This document shows positions 1 to 6,488 of a DNA stretch of 23,949 nt, piece after piece. The translations under genes and the position numbers were made by a program. Where the stretch lies: positions 1-23,949 of the IMG/VR virus record IMGVR_UViG_3300033996_002978; one strand, given 5' to 3'. The notes under the pieces were generated by a model. It ran no database searches, was not told the DNA's origin, and saw nothing but the letters and a program-made list of their open reading frames with translations. The stretch's first letter is position 1. Every line of letters begins with the position of its first letter. Origin of the DNA: a virus.

Positions 1-522
1 ATGTCTTTTAATTATCAAATAGATATACGTGATGTATTTTTTTATTATGTTGTAGGTCAATGTTTTGATAAATACATTGTCAATGTTATAGATTTTGATA
101 GGATTAAGAAGGAAACAGATGAAATTATAAGGTGTTATGATAAAAAATATCCATATAAACATATAGATTTTGATAAATTGTGTAGTACTTGTTTTGGAAT
201 AAATGAAAAAAATTACTATGAACCTTTTGAAAAAGTAGAAGATTTTTTATTTTTAATTTTTCATAGGATAGCAAAAATTCATGCTTTTACAGATGGTAAT
301 AAAAGAACAGCTTTTATCTCCGTATTTATGACCTCTTTAAAAAACAATCGTATTTATTACAATATGAGTAAAGAATATTCTAAGGAAATTAATCCAGTTT
401 TAGAAGAAATAATTGGAATGGATAATAATTTATTAGAAATTCAAGGTAAAATGATATTTATTAAAAGTTTTTTATCTCATTTTGCTTTAACGTCAAATTT
501 GGAAGAAGAAGAGATTAAATAA
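1..522 (+). CDS. Doc/Fic-family protein, probably Doc-like
   Basis: A 173-residue protein with the Fic/Doc core H-x-F-x-D-G-N-K-R-T at residues 94-103. The K in NKR, where AMP-transferring Fic proteins have G, is the Doc signature. Doc of phage P1 is a kinase that phosphorylates EF-Tu and halts translation. That activity is known for the family and is not shown here. The helical region before the motif (roughly residues 70-93) fits the Fic fold. The start codon is the first base of the window, so the true start and any Phd-like antitoxin upstream cannot be seen. No antitoxin gene lies downstream: a terminator follows within 90 bases. The host cell should be protected by an antitoxin upstream or by an inactive protein. 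Confidence 0.75.
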   Translation: MSFNYQIDIRDVFFYYVVGQCFDKYIVNVIDFDRIKKETDEIIRCYDKKYPYKHIDFDKLCSTCFGINEKNYYEPFEKVEDFLFLIFHRIAKIHAFTDGNKRTAFISVFMTSLKNNRIYYNMSKEYSKEINPVLEEIIGMDNNLLEIQGKMIFIKSFLSHFALTSNLEEEEIK

Positions 523-610
523 TTGATTATTATCTTATTTGCTTTTAACAAAAATAACACTACATGCTCTGTATAAGTAAAATTATATAGGTAAGAAAGT
601 CATTTAATTT

Positions 611-646
611 AGGGTGATATCTGTATAAGATAACACCCTTTTTTTG
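611..646 (+). terminator. Rho-independent terminator after the Doc-like gene
   Basis: A GGGTG...CACCC stem, continued by TATC/GATA across one opposed A-A pair, closes a short loop and runs straight into seven T. It lies about 90 bases after the Doc-like stop codon and isolates that gene from lon. Confidence 0.85.
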
Positions 647-731
647 TAGGGAAATACCAATGTAATGCTTATTAAGGATTTGTTAATTAATCTTACAATA
701 TACTTAATTTGTAAAAAAATAAGAGGATGCG

Positions 732-3056
732 ATGAGTAATCAAGAAGAAGCAAATATATTACCAGTAATTGCAGTTAAAGAAGTTGTAGTTTTTCCACAT
801 ATGATTGTTTCTTTATTTGTAACAAGAGAAAAATCAATCAACGCCTTAGCTAAAGTAACAAAAGATTCTAATAAAATTATAGTTGTTACTCAAAAAGAAT
901 CTTCTAAGGAAGATGTAAAAGAGAAAGATATTTATAATATTGGTACTCTGGTAGAAATTATTCAAATAGTTAAAATGCCAGATGGTAGTGTTAAAATTGC
1001 TGTTAGAGGCTTAGATAAAGTAGAAATCAAATCGTTTTCAGAAGAGAATGATTATATAGAATCTAAGTATGAAATTAAAAGAGATTCTAAACATTATGAT
1101 GATTCTAAGCTAGTTGAAATTAAAGAAAGCCTTTTTGTAAATTTAAAAAATTACATAGATGCTACTAAAAAAATTCCAAGTACACTTTTACCTTCTTTGC
1201 GAAAAATAGAATCGCTAGATGAAGTTTTGTATTTAATTATTTCTCATATTCAGATTCGAGAAGAAGAAAAGCAAAAGATTCTTGAAATGGATAATCTTTT
1301 AGAACGTGTAGCCTATGTAAACTCTATTTTAGAGGTAGAATTAGATCTTATTGTTGTAGAGAAAAAAATTCGCGATAGAGTTAAAAAACAAATGGAGAAG
1401 AATCAAAAAGATTACTATCTAAATGAGCAAGTTAAGGCTATTCAAAAAGAATTGAATAATGGTGAAGATGTAAAAGATGAAGTAAAAGAACTTTTACTAA
1501 AAGCTAAAAGAACTAAGCTTACCAAAGAAGCTAAAGAAAAAATTGAGCCAGAAATTAAAAAACTAGCAATGATGAATCCAATTTCAGCAGAAGCTACGGT
1601 TCTTAGAAACTATGTTGATTGGGTTCTTGGGCTTCCTTGGGAAGTAAAATCTAAGGCTGTGATTGATCTTTCAAGTTCTGAAGAGTTTTTAGAAGAAGAG
1701 CATTATGCCTTAGGAAAAGTTAAAGAGAGAATCTTAGAATATTTAGCTGTATTAAAAAAATCCTCAAAAATAAAGGCTCCTATTTTATTATTGGTGGGAC
1801 CTCCAGGTGTTGGTAAAACCTCGCTTGCTAAATCTATAGCTAAGGCATCTGGTCGTGAATTTGTGAGGATATCTTTAGGTGGTGTTAAAGATGAATCTGA
1901 AATTAGAGGACACAGAAGAACGTATATTGGTGCTATGCCAGGTAAAATTATTCAAGCCATGAAAAAAGCAAAGGTAAGCAATCCTTTGATTCTATTAGAT
2001 GAAATAGATAAAATGAGTTCAGATTTTAGAGGCGATCCTTCTTCTGCACTTTTAGAGGTGTTAGATAAAGAGCAAAACTCATCTTTTGTTGATCATTATA
2101 TTGAGGTTGGATACGATTTATCTGATGTTATGTTTATTACAACAGCTAATTCATTAAATATGCAAGAAGCCTTAATTGATAGAATGGAAATTATTCAACT
2201 AAGCGGATACTCTGAGGAAGAGAAGTTAGAGATTGCTAAAAGACACCTATTACCTCGTAAAATGGAAGAAACTGCTTTGTCTTTAGAAGAGATGAAAATG
2301 GATGATAAAGCTTTAATTTCTTTAATTAGAAACTACACAAGAGAAAGTGGTGTAAGAAAATTAGAAGAAATAATAGCAGGTGTTGCAAGAAAAGTAGCTA
2401 AAGAAATTGTATTACAGAGAATCGAATCTGCACAAATTACAGAAAAAAATGTAATAGACTATGCTGGCGTTCCAAAGTTTAAAGATTCGGATAGAGAAAG
2501 TGATGATAAAGTTGGTGTTACAACAGGTTTGGCTTGGACTAGAGTAGGTGGTGATATCCTGTATGTAGAAGCCTTAAAACTCCCAGGTAAGGGTGAGGTT
2601 AAAATGACTGGTAAGTTAGGAGAAGTAATGCAAGAATCGGTTAAAGCCGCATATTCTTTATTGCAATCTAATTCTGAGCAAATTGGTCTAGATGCTAATT
2701 TATTTACTGATTTTAATTTACATATTCATGTTCCAGAGGGTGCAACACCAAAAGATGGGCCGTCAGCTGGTGTGGCTATGGTTACATCGATGTATTCTGC
2801 TCTTAGCGGACAAAAAGTAAGAAAAGATGTTGCAATGACTGGAGAAATTACTCTAAGGGGCAAAGTATTACCTATTGGTGGTTTAAGGGAAAAGATTCTT
2901 GCAGCTCTTAGATTTGGAATTAAAAATATTATAATTCCTAAAGATAACGAAGGAGATTTAATAGATGTTCCTGCTTCTGCCCTTAAAGAACTTAATATTG
3001 TGTGCGTGGTAGATTTTAAGGAAGTATTAGAATTTGCGATTTTAAAGAAAAAGTAA
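732..3056 (+). CDS. lon: ATP-dependent Lon protease
   Basis: A full-length 774-residue LonA protease, which degrades misfolded and regulatory proteins in the cytoplasm as a hexamer. The N-terminal substrate-binding LAN domain opens with LPVIAVKEVVVFPHM (residues 10-24). A coiled-coil stretch follows around residues 200-250. The AAA+ module has Walker A GPPGVGKT (356-363), Walker B ILLDEID (420-426), a TTAN sensor (470-473) and a candidate arginine finger at R484. The C-terminal protease domain has catalytic S678 in KDGPSAG and K721 in GGLREK, 43 residues apart as in E. coli Lon. The ATG at 732 has an upstream GAGGATGCG that serves as ribosome site. A TACAAT box at 694-699 may be a -10 element, but no convincing -35 is visible. 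Downstream lies hup, with no terminator between. Confidence 0.98.
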   Translation: MSNQEEANILPVIAVKEVVVFPHMIVSLFVTREKSINALAKVTKDSNKIIVVTQKESSKEDVKEKDIYNIGTLVEIIQIVKMPDGSVKIAVRGLDKVEIKSFSEENDYIESKYEIKRDSKHYDDSKLVEIKESLFVNLKNYIDATKKIPSTLLPSLRKIESLDEVLYLIISHIQIREEEKQKILEMDNLLERVAYVNSILEVELDLIVVEKKIRDRVKKQMEKNQKDYYLNEQVKAIQKELNNGEDVKDEVKELLLKAKRTKLTKEAKEKIEPEIKKLAMMNPISAEATVLRNYVDWVLGLPWEVKSKAVIDLSSSEEFLEEEHYALGKVKERILEYLAVLKKSSKIKAPILLLVGPPGVGKTSLAKSIAKASGREFVRISLGGVKDESEIRGHRRTYIGAMPGKIIQAMKKAKVSNPLILLDEIDKMSSDFRGDPSSALLEVLDKEQNSSFVDHYIEVGYDLSDVMFITTANSLNMQEALIDRMEIIQLSGYSEEEKLEIAKRHLLPRKMEETALSLEEMKMDDKALISLIRNYTRESGVRKLEEIIAGVARKVAKEIVLQRIESAQITEKNVIDYAGVPKFKDSDRESDDKVGVTTGLAWTRVGGDILYVEALKLPGKGEVKMTGKLGEVMQESVKAAYSLLQSNSEQIGLDANLFTDFNLHIHVPEGATPKDGPSAGVAMVTSMYSALSGQKVRKDVAMTGEITLRGKVLPIGGLREKILAALRFGIKNIIIPKDNEGDLIDVPASALKELNIVCVVDFKEVLEFAILKKK

Positions 3057-3074
3057 AAAAGATAATAAAAGCTC

Positions 3075-3102
3075 TTGACTATTTATATAAATGTTTTAAT
3101 AT
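3075..3102 (+). promoter_or_regulatory. Candidate sigma70-type promoter for hup
   Basis: TTGACT at 3075-3080 and TAATAT at 3097-3102 are separated by 16 bases, about 87 bases before the HU start. This would give HU its own strong promoter apart from lon. Confidence 0.55.
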
Positions 3103-3188
3103 ATAAGGAGAATGAGGGCTGAATGCTACTAAGTTTAATTTTAATAATTTAGTTAGCTTCAAAGATTAATAAAAAAAAGGATCTTATT

Positions 3189-3467
3189 ATGAACAAAGCA
3201 GAATTAGTAGAAAAGATAGCTGGTCTTTCTGAATTAAGCAAAACAGATACAACAAAAGCTCTTGATAGCTTTATAAAAGTTGTTGGTGATACTTTAGCTT
3301 CAGGCGGAGAAATTCGTTTAGTTGGTTTCGGTACATTTAATGTTGTTGAAAGAAAAGCTAGCAATGGTCGTAATCCTAAAACTGGTGAACCTATTCAAAT
3401 TGCAGCTTCAAAAGCTCCTAAATTTAGATCAGGTAAAGGTTTAAAAGACGTTGTTAATAAAAGATAA
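3189..3467 (+). CDS. hup: HU-type nucleoid-associated DNA-bending protein
   Basis: A 92-residue HU/IHF-family protein, the usual family length. It begins MNKAELVEKIA, has the core VGFGTF (residues 45-50), the beta-arm with GRNPKTGEP (about 60-68), whose proline intercalates in DNA, and ends with a helix rich in lysine. HU forms dimers that bend and compact the chromosome. The start has an AAGGA site at the usual distance. The position between lon and tRNA-Val is typical for alphaproteobacterial hupB. A 7-bp inverted repeat (GTAGGTA/TACCTAC, 3484-3512) lies between its stop and the tRNA, without a T run. Confidence 0.97.
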   Translation: MNKAELVEKIAGLSELSKTDTTKALDSFIKVVGDTLASGGEIRLVGFGTFNVVERKASNGRNPKTGEPIQIAASKAPKFRSGKGLKDVVNKR

Positions 3468-3517
3468 TATCTAAAAGATATTTGTAGGTATTTTATTATA
3501 TAATTTACCTACCTAAA

Positions 3518-3593
3518 GGGCGGTTAGCTCAGTTGGTAGAGCGTCTCGTTTACACCGAGAATGTCAGGAGTTCGAGTCTCTTACCGCCCACCA
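3518..3593 (+). tRNA. tRNA-Val (anticodon TAC)
   Basis: A 76-nt cloverleaf. The acceptor GGGCGGT pairs with ACCGCCC, the D arm is AGCTC, the anticodon loop TTTACAC has TAC at its centre, and the T loop is TTCGAGT. The CCA end is encoded. Confidence 0.97.
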
Positions 3594-3702
3594 TTTAATT
3601 GAAATTTTTATTAATTAAATGATTTTATTAAACAGATAATTTTAAAAATAATTTAATTTATTTTTTCGAATTGTATAATTTTGTTAGTAAATTATTTATA
3701 GT

Positions 3703-3779
3703 GGGGGTGTAGCTCAGTTGGTTAGAGCGCCTGCCTGTCACGCAGGAGGTCGCCGGTTCGAGCCCGGTCACTCCCGCCA
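3703..3779 (+). tRNA. tRNA-Asp (anticodon GTC)
   Basis: A 77-nt cloverleaf. The acceptor GGGGGTG pairs with CACTCCC, the anticodon arm CCTGCCTGTCACGCAGG has GTC, the T arm is GCCGGTTCGAGCCCGGT, and CCA is encoded. Recognisable phage-derived coding sequence starts within 20 bases of its 3' end, so this gene marks the left edge of the prophage. Confidence 0.97.
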
Positions 3780-3795
3780 CTTAAAAGAAAACTAA

Positions 3796-4188
3796 ACACA
3801 CGATACAATCCAAAGCCAAACCTTTGAAGAACACTATCTAAGTGGTAATAAACAAGATAACAGCTACCTACCAATAGCTTTAATATCTAATAAAAAAGTT
3901 AAAACTACACTACAATTAGATAACAATACAAGCGTAAGATTTAGTGGATATACAAGCCAAAAAGCTAGAGAAAAACACGCAGACATTAAACAAAAAGATT
4001 ATTTATTGGTTCAGGATATTATTGATAATGATTTGTTAGAAGAACATAATAAACCTAACCATTGGGTAAGTTATGTTGATTATGATGATAATAATCATAT
4101 AAAAGCAGTAATAAAAAAGACAAGTAAAAATGAAATTTACTTACAAACATTGTTTAAAATAAATAAAAAAAGAGGAAAAGGAAAATAA
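3796..4188 (+). pseudogene. 3' remnant of a phage MuF-type head morphogenesis gene (PBECR-like end)
   Basis: An open frame of 130 codons with no start codon; a TAA at 3793-3795 closes it upstream. The end of the protein resembles the C-terminal nuclease-like (PBECR type) domain often attached to MuF/gp30 minor head proteins: RFSGYTSQKAREKHADIK, then a KDYLLVQDII segment, then alternating strands such as IKAVIKKTSKNEIYLQTLFKI. MuF proteins sit beside the portal and act in head assembly. The portal-contact and MuF core parts are missing. A TTG at 4006 could start a 60-residue fragment, but I see no ribosome site for it. In Mu-like genomes this gene precedes the protease gene I, which is what follows here after the regulator insert. 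The assignment to PBECR rests on pattern recognition. Confidence 0.55.
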
Positions 4189-4193
4189 TAATA

Positions 4194-4260
4194 AGTAAGC
4201 ACACTTCGGACACAACTTCCGAACATCAAAAGACTGCATGTAATTGTCAATATGCTTACT
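4194..4260. repeat. Nested palindrome between MuF remnant and regulator
   Basis: The outer arms AGTAAGCA (4194-4201) and TGCTTACT (4253-4260) pair perfectly. Inside is a hairpin, TTCGGA (4205-4210) with TCCGAA (4218-4223). GCAT/ATGC at 4236-4239 and 4252-4255 could form a competing stem. There is no T tract, so it is not a standard terminator. It may be a structured RNA or a small palindromic element. Function unknown. Confidence 0.45.
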
Positions 4261-4365
4261 CAATTAAATTATAGGTTTTTACTATAAAAAAATCAACTTT
4301 GTTTTAAAATATAGATTAAAATAAAAAAACACGCATAATTATCGGGCTTTTTAAAGTTTATTTTG

Positions 4366-4394
4366 TTGCTTTTAAAATTTGTTAATGTTACAAT
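4366..4394 (+). promoter_or_regulatory. Promoter for the XRE-ImmA regulator
   Basis: TTGCTT (4366-4371) and TACAAT (4389-4394) are spaced by 17 bases and lie about 40 bases before the regulator start. Just upstream is ACACGCATAATTA (4329-4341), a 13-mer that recurs in the control region at 6252-6264. It may be an operator. Confidence 0.6.
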
Positions 4395-4434
4395 ACTTTA
4401 AAGTAAGATAAATTATGTTTAAGGGTTTTTTTTA

Positions 4435-5478
4435 ATGTTTAATAAAGAGATGTTAATTTTAGCGAGAGAGCTTAGAGGTTATACTCAGAAAGAGTTAGCA
4501 GAGCAATTAAATGGAGTATCTCAAGGGCATTTATCTAAGTTAGAAATGGGTATTCATGAGATAAGTGATGATATACTAAAGCAATTAATGAATATTCTAG
4601 AATTGCCTAAATCTTTTTTTTACCAAGAAAAACAACATTATGGTTTGCCTTTAAGTATTAATGGAAACTTCCGTAAAAAACAATCTTTATCAAAAAAAGT
4701 ATTCTTACAAATAAAAGGTAAAATCAATATTATTATATATAATATTGAAGATCTTTTATTAAATCAAAAAACATTTAAATCAAAACTATTAGATATCAAA
4801 GTACCGTATCAAGCTAGTAATAATTACGATGGTGAAACAAAAGATTTGAATGTTTCAGACAAAAAATCTATAAAAAATAGAGTTTTATTAGTAAAAGAAA
4901 TTCTTAATATCTCTAAGGATACCCCTATTATTAATTTAGTAGAACATCTAGAAAAAAATAACATATTAGTAATAGATGTAGACTTTGAAACAGAATTAGT
5001 AGATGGTTTTAGTTATTGGATTGATGATATACCTGTAATATTTGTATCAAGAAAAATTACAGGAGATAGACAAAGATTTACTATATCACACGAACTTGCC
5101 CACTTAATTCTTCATAAAGATAACCCTACAGAAAGAATGGAAAAAGAAGCAGATTATTTTGCTTCTGAATTTCTAATGCCTGAAAAAGGTATTAGTGATG
5201 ATTTGTCATATATTACTTTAGAAAGATTAGCAATGCTTAAGAATAAATGGAAAGTATCTATGTCTTCATTGTTAATGAAGACTAAAGAACTTGGTAATAT
5301 AAAAGAATATGCTTATAGAGGATTGTTTATTAATATGGCAAAATTAGGATATAGAAAAGTAGAGCCAGTAAGTATTGATTATGAGCACCCTACTTTTATT
5401 AAAAAGCTGGTATCAGATAATAAAGACAAATTAAATATTAATGAAAAGGATAGATTTATACTCTATGGAATAGAATAA
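4435..5478 (+). CDS. XRE-family regulator fused to an ImmA/IrrE-type metalloprotease domain
   Basis: A 347-residue two-domain protein. Residues 1-64 form a Cro/C1-type helix-turn-helix (ELRGYTQKELAEQLNG, then GVSQGHLSKLEMG). A linker to about residue 150 is followed by an ImmA/IrrE-like domain with the zinc motif HELAH at 219-223 and a likely third ligand at E238 in EKEADYFASEFLMP. In ICEBs1, ImmA cleaves its partner repressor; single-chain XRE-ImmA proteins are common beside toxin-antitoxin genes and in prophages. Here it may be the prophage repressor or the regulator of the two small genes downstream. It has its own promoter and starts at ATG after GGGTTTTTTTTA, a poor ribosome site. It ends before a long palindrome. 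No other repressor, integrase or transposase is present. Confidence 0.85.
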   Translation: MFNKEMLILARELRGYTQKELAEQLNGVSQGHLSKLEMGIHEISDDILKQLMNILELPKSFFYQEKQHYGLPLSINGNFRKKQSLSKKVFLQIKGKINIIIYNIEDLLLNQKTFKSKLLDIKVPYQASNNYDGETKDLNVSDKKSIKNRVLLVKEILNISKDTPIINLVEHLEKNNILVIDVDFETELVDGFSYWIDDIPVIFVSRKITGDRQRFTISHELAHLILHKDNPTERMEKEADYFASEFLMPEKGISDDLSYITLERLAMLKNKWKVSMSSLLMKTKELGNIKEYAYRGLFINMAKLGYRKVEPVSIDYEHPTFIKKLVSDNKDKLNINEKDRFILYGIE

Positions 5479-5490
5479 TACTAGAATCTA

Positions 5491-5520
5491 AGAGTCTTGC
5501 AATTGCACTTGCAAGACTCT
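5491..5520. repeat. 30-bp perfect interrupted palindrome after the regulator
   Basis: AGAGTCTTGCAA (5491-5502) and TTGCAAGACTCT (5509-5520) are a perfect 12-bp inverted repeat with a six-base centre. It is 12 bases after the regulator stop. No T run follows, so it may be a protein-binding site, a recombination site or an RNA-processing hairpin rather than an intrinsic terminator. Confidence 0.6.
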
Positions 5521-5557
5521 AGGTAACAGGGTTGGATAACCTGAGAAAATATACCTA

Positions 5558-5601
5558 TATGATATTATAGAAATATAAAAACATATATTTATTATATCAT
5601 A
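5558..5601. repeat. AT-rich inverted repeat before the small-gene pair
   Basis: TATGATATTATA (5558-5569) and TATTATATCATA (5590-5601) are 12-bp arms with one mismatch, with AATATA/TATATT nested inside. The arms lie 90-135 bases ahead of the next gene. TCACGATT (5604-5611), a word repeated in the 6193-6358 region, follows at once. Confidence 0.45.
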
Positions 5602-5691
5602 AGTCACGATTATTTGCAATATTTGTAATTATATTGGTGGTTGTTTTCTGAACTATCCTATCATAATTTTAACTTAATATAGGAGTTCAAT

Positions 5692-5973
5692 ATGAACAAC
5701 TTACTTAATAAATTACAAGAAGCAAATCAGTTATCTTGTAAAATAAGCAATTTAAATACTAGTAAATTACTAGATAGTTTTAACGGAATAGAATCTATTA
5801 GCAAATATCTTTTATCAAATAGTAAAAGTTTGAATGAGATGTTAGCTTTTAGTAAATTACTTAATCAAAGATTATCGGTTTTTGATACTAATATTAGGCT
5901 CTTTGAAAAATTTACTACCATTAATAATAGTTTACCAAAAATAGAAATTAAAAATTACAAGGATATGATATAA
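5692..5973 (+). CDS. Small helical protein of unknown function
   Basis: A 93-residue protein that I do not recognise. It is predicted to be largely helical, rich in Asn, Ser, Leu and Lys, with no cysteine pattern (one Cys), no signal peptide and no membrane segment. It repeats a loose theme, SKLLDSF, SKYLLSN, FSKLLNQ, which suggests heptad-like helices. It has a good ribosome site (AGGAG about seven bases before the ATG). Its TAA shares an A with the ATG of the next gene (TAATG), so the two are translationally coupled. It could be the partner of the 50-residue protein or a regulated target of the XRE-ImmA protein upstream. Confidence 0.7.
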   Translation: MNNLLNKLQEANQLSCKISNLNTSKLLDSFNGIESISKYLLSNSKSLNEMLAFSKLLNQRLSVFDTNIRLFEKFTTINNSLPKIEIKNYKDMI

Positions 5974-6125
5974 TGACAAAATTTAGTAAAAATAGTTGTA
6001 AAACAACATCAAGTTCAGTAGCTAGGGTAGCTTCTAAAATATTAAGAAGCCCTAATTATTCAAAAGCTGTAAAAGCAGTTGCAGGATCTGCTTTGTCTCA
6101 AAAGCCAAGCGGTAGAAAAAGATAG
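5973..6125 (+). CDS. 50-residue basic protein of the 'AGSALSQ' type
   Basis: A very short gene coupled to the previous one by TAATG. The protein is Ser- and Lys-rich, with the segment VASKILRSP (residues 19-27), then SKAVKAVAGSALSQ (30-43) and a basic tail, KPSGRKR. I recognise the pattern (S)K-hydrophobic-L-R-x-P..SK..K..AGSALSQ from many small, uncharacterised proteins in proteobacterial mobile elements, often near helix-turn-helix genes; their function is not known to me. It stops at TAG followed at once by TAA, and a strong terminator follows within 15 bases. The length is complete: nothing suggests truncation. Confidence 0.7.
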   Translation: MTKFSKNSCKTTSSSVARVASKILRSPNYSKAVKAVAGSALSQKPSGRKR

Positions 6126-6137
6126 TAATACTTTTTT

Positions 6138-6176
6138 AAAAAAGGGAGTGAGATTATTTTTTACTCCCTTTTTTTG
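6138..6176 (+). terminator. Strong intrinsic terminator closing the regulator module
   Basis: A 12-bp stem, AAAAAAGGGAGT with ACTCCCTTTTTT, has a 13-base loop and continues into T. It separates the XRE-ImmA/small-gene module from the morphogenesis operon. Confidence 0.9.
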
Positions 6177-6192
6177 TAATTTCATAGTCTTT

Positions 6193-6358
6193 TTTCACGC
6201 TTAAAATCACACTATTATTCATGTGAATTCTCATCTTTTTATTTCACGATTACACGCATAATTAATTACCTATTTCATACTTATTACAGTGTGATTTCAT
6301 ATTGTAATTACATATTATCTTATTCACGATTTCACATCTTATCGCCTGTGAAATCACG
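6193..6358. promoter_or_regulatory. Operator-like cluster of inverted TGTGAAATC / GATTTCACA words
   Basis: The 363 bases between 6126 and 6488 hold no convincing gene; a 63-codon open frame at 6291-6482 has no ribosome site and no family likeness. Within 166 bases are TTTCACGC (6193-6200), AATCACAC (6205-6212), TTTCACGATTACACGC (6242-6257), GTGTGATTTCA (6289-6299), TTCACGATTTCACA (6323-6336) and TGTGAAATCACG (6347-6358). They occur in both orientations, and the last two face each other. The cluster lies between the regulator module and gene I, so it may be the switch that controls the late operon. No clear -35/-10 pair was found. Confidence 0.5.
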
Positions 6359-6488
6359 TTCTCTTTTCATAAATTATTTTAATAAATATCTACATTTTGT
6401 GTATCCACTTGATAACTTAAAACTGCTTATTAGATGTTGTAAAGTATTTGTAAATAAAGTATTAGAAACAATTAAAAATTAGTTGCAT

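Noticed and set aside
3149-3364. Reverse open frame over hup
   Set aside because: Shadow of the HU gene on the other strand, without ribosome site.
3465-3512. Terminator after hup
   Set aside because: Two weak hairpins (AATATCT/AGATATT and GTAGGTA/TACCTAC) are present, but neither is followed by a T run of useful length.
6291-6482. 63-codon open frame in the same frame as gene I, separated by TAG
   Set aside because: No ribosome site, no resemblance to the N-terminus of I proteins (which properly starts at 6489), and it overlaps the operator-like words. Not counted as another TAG split gene.
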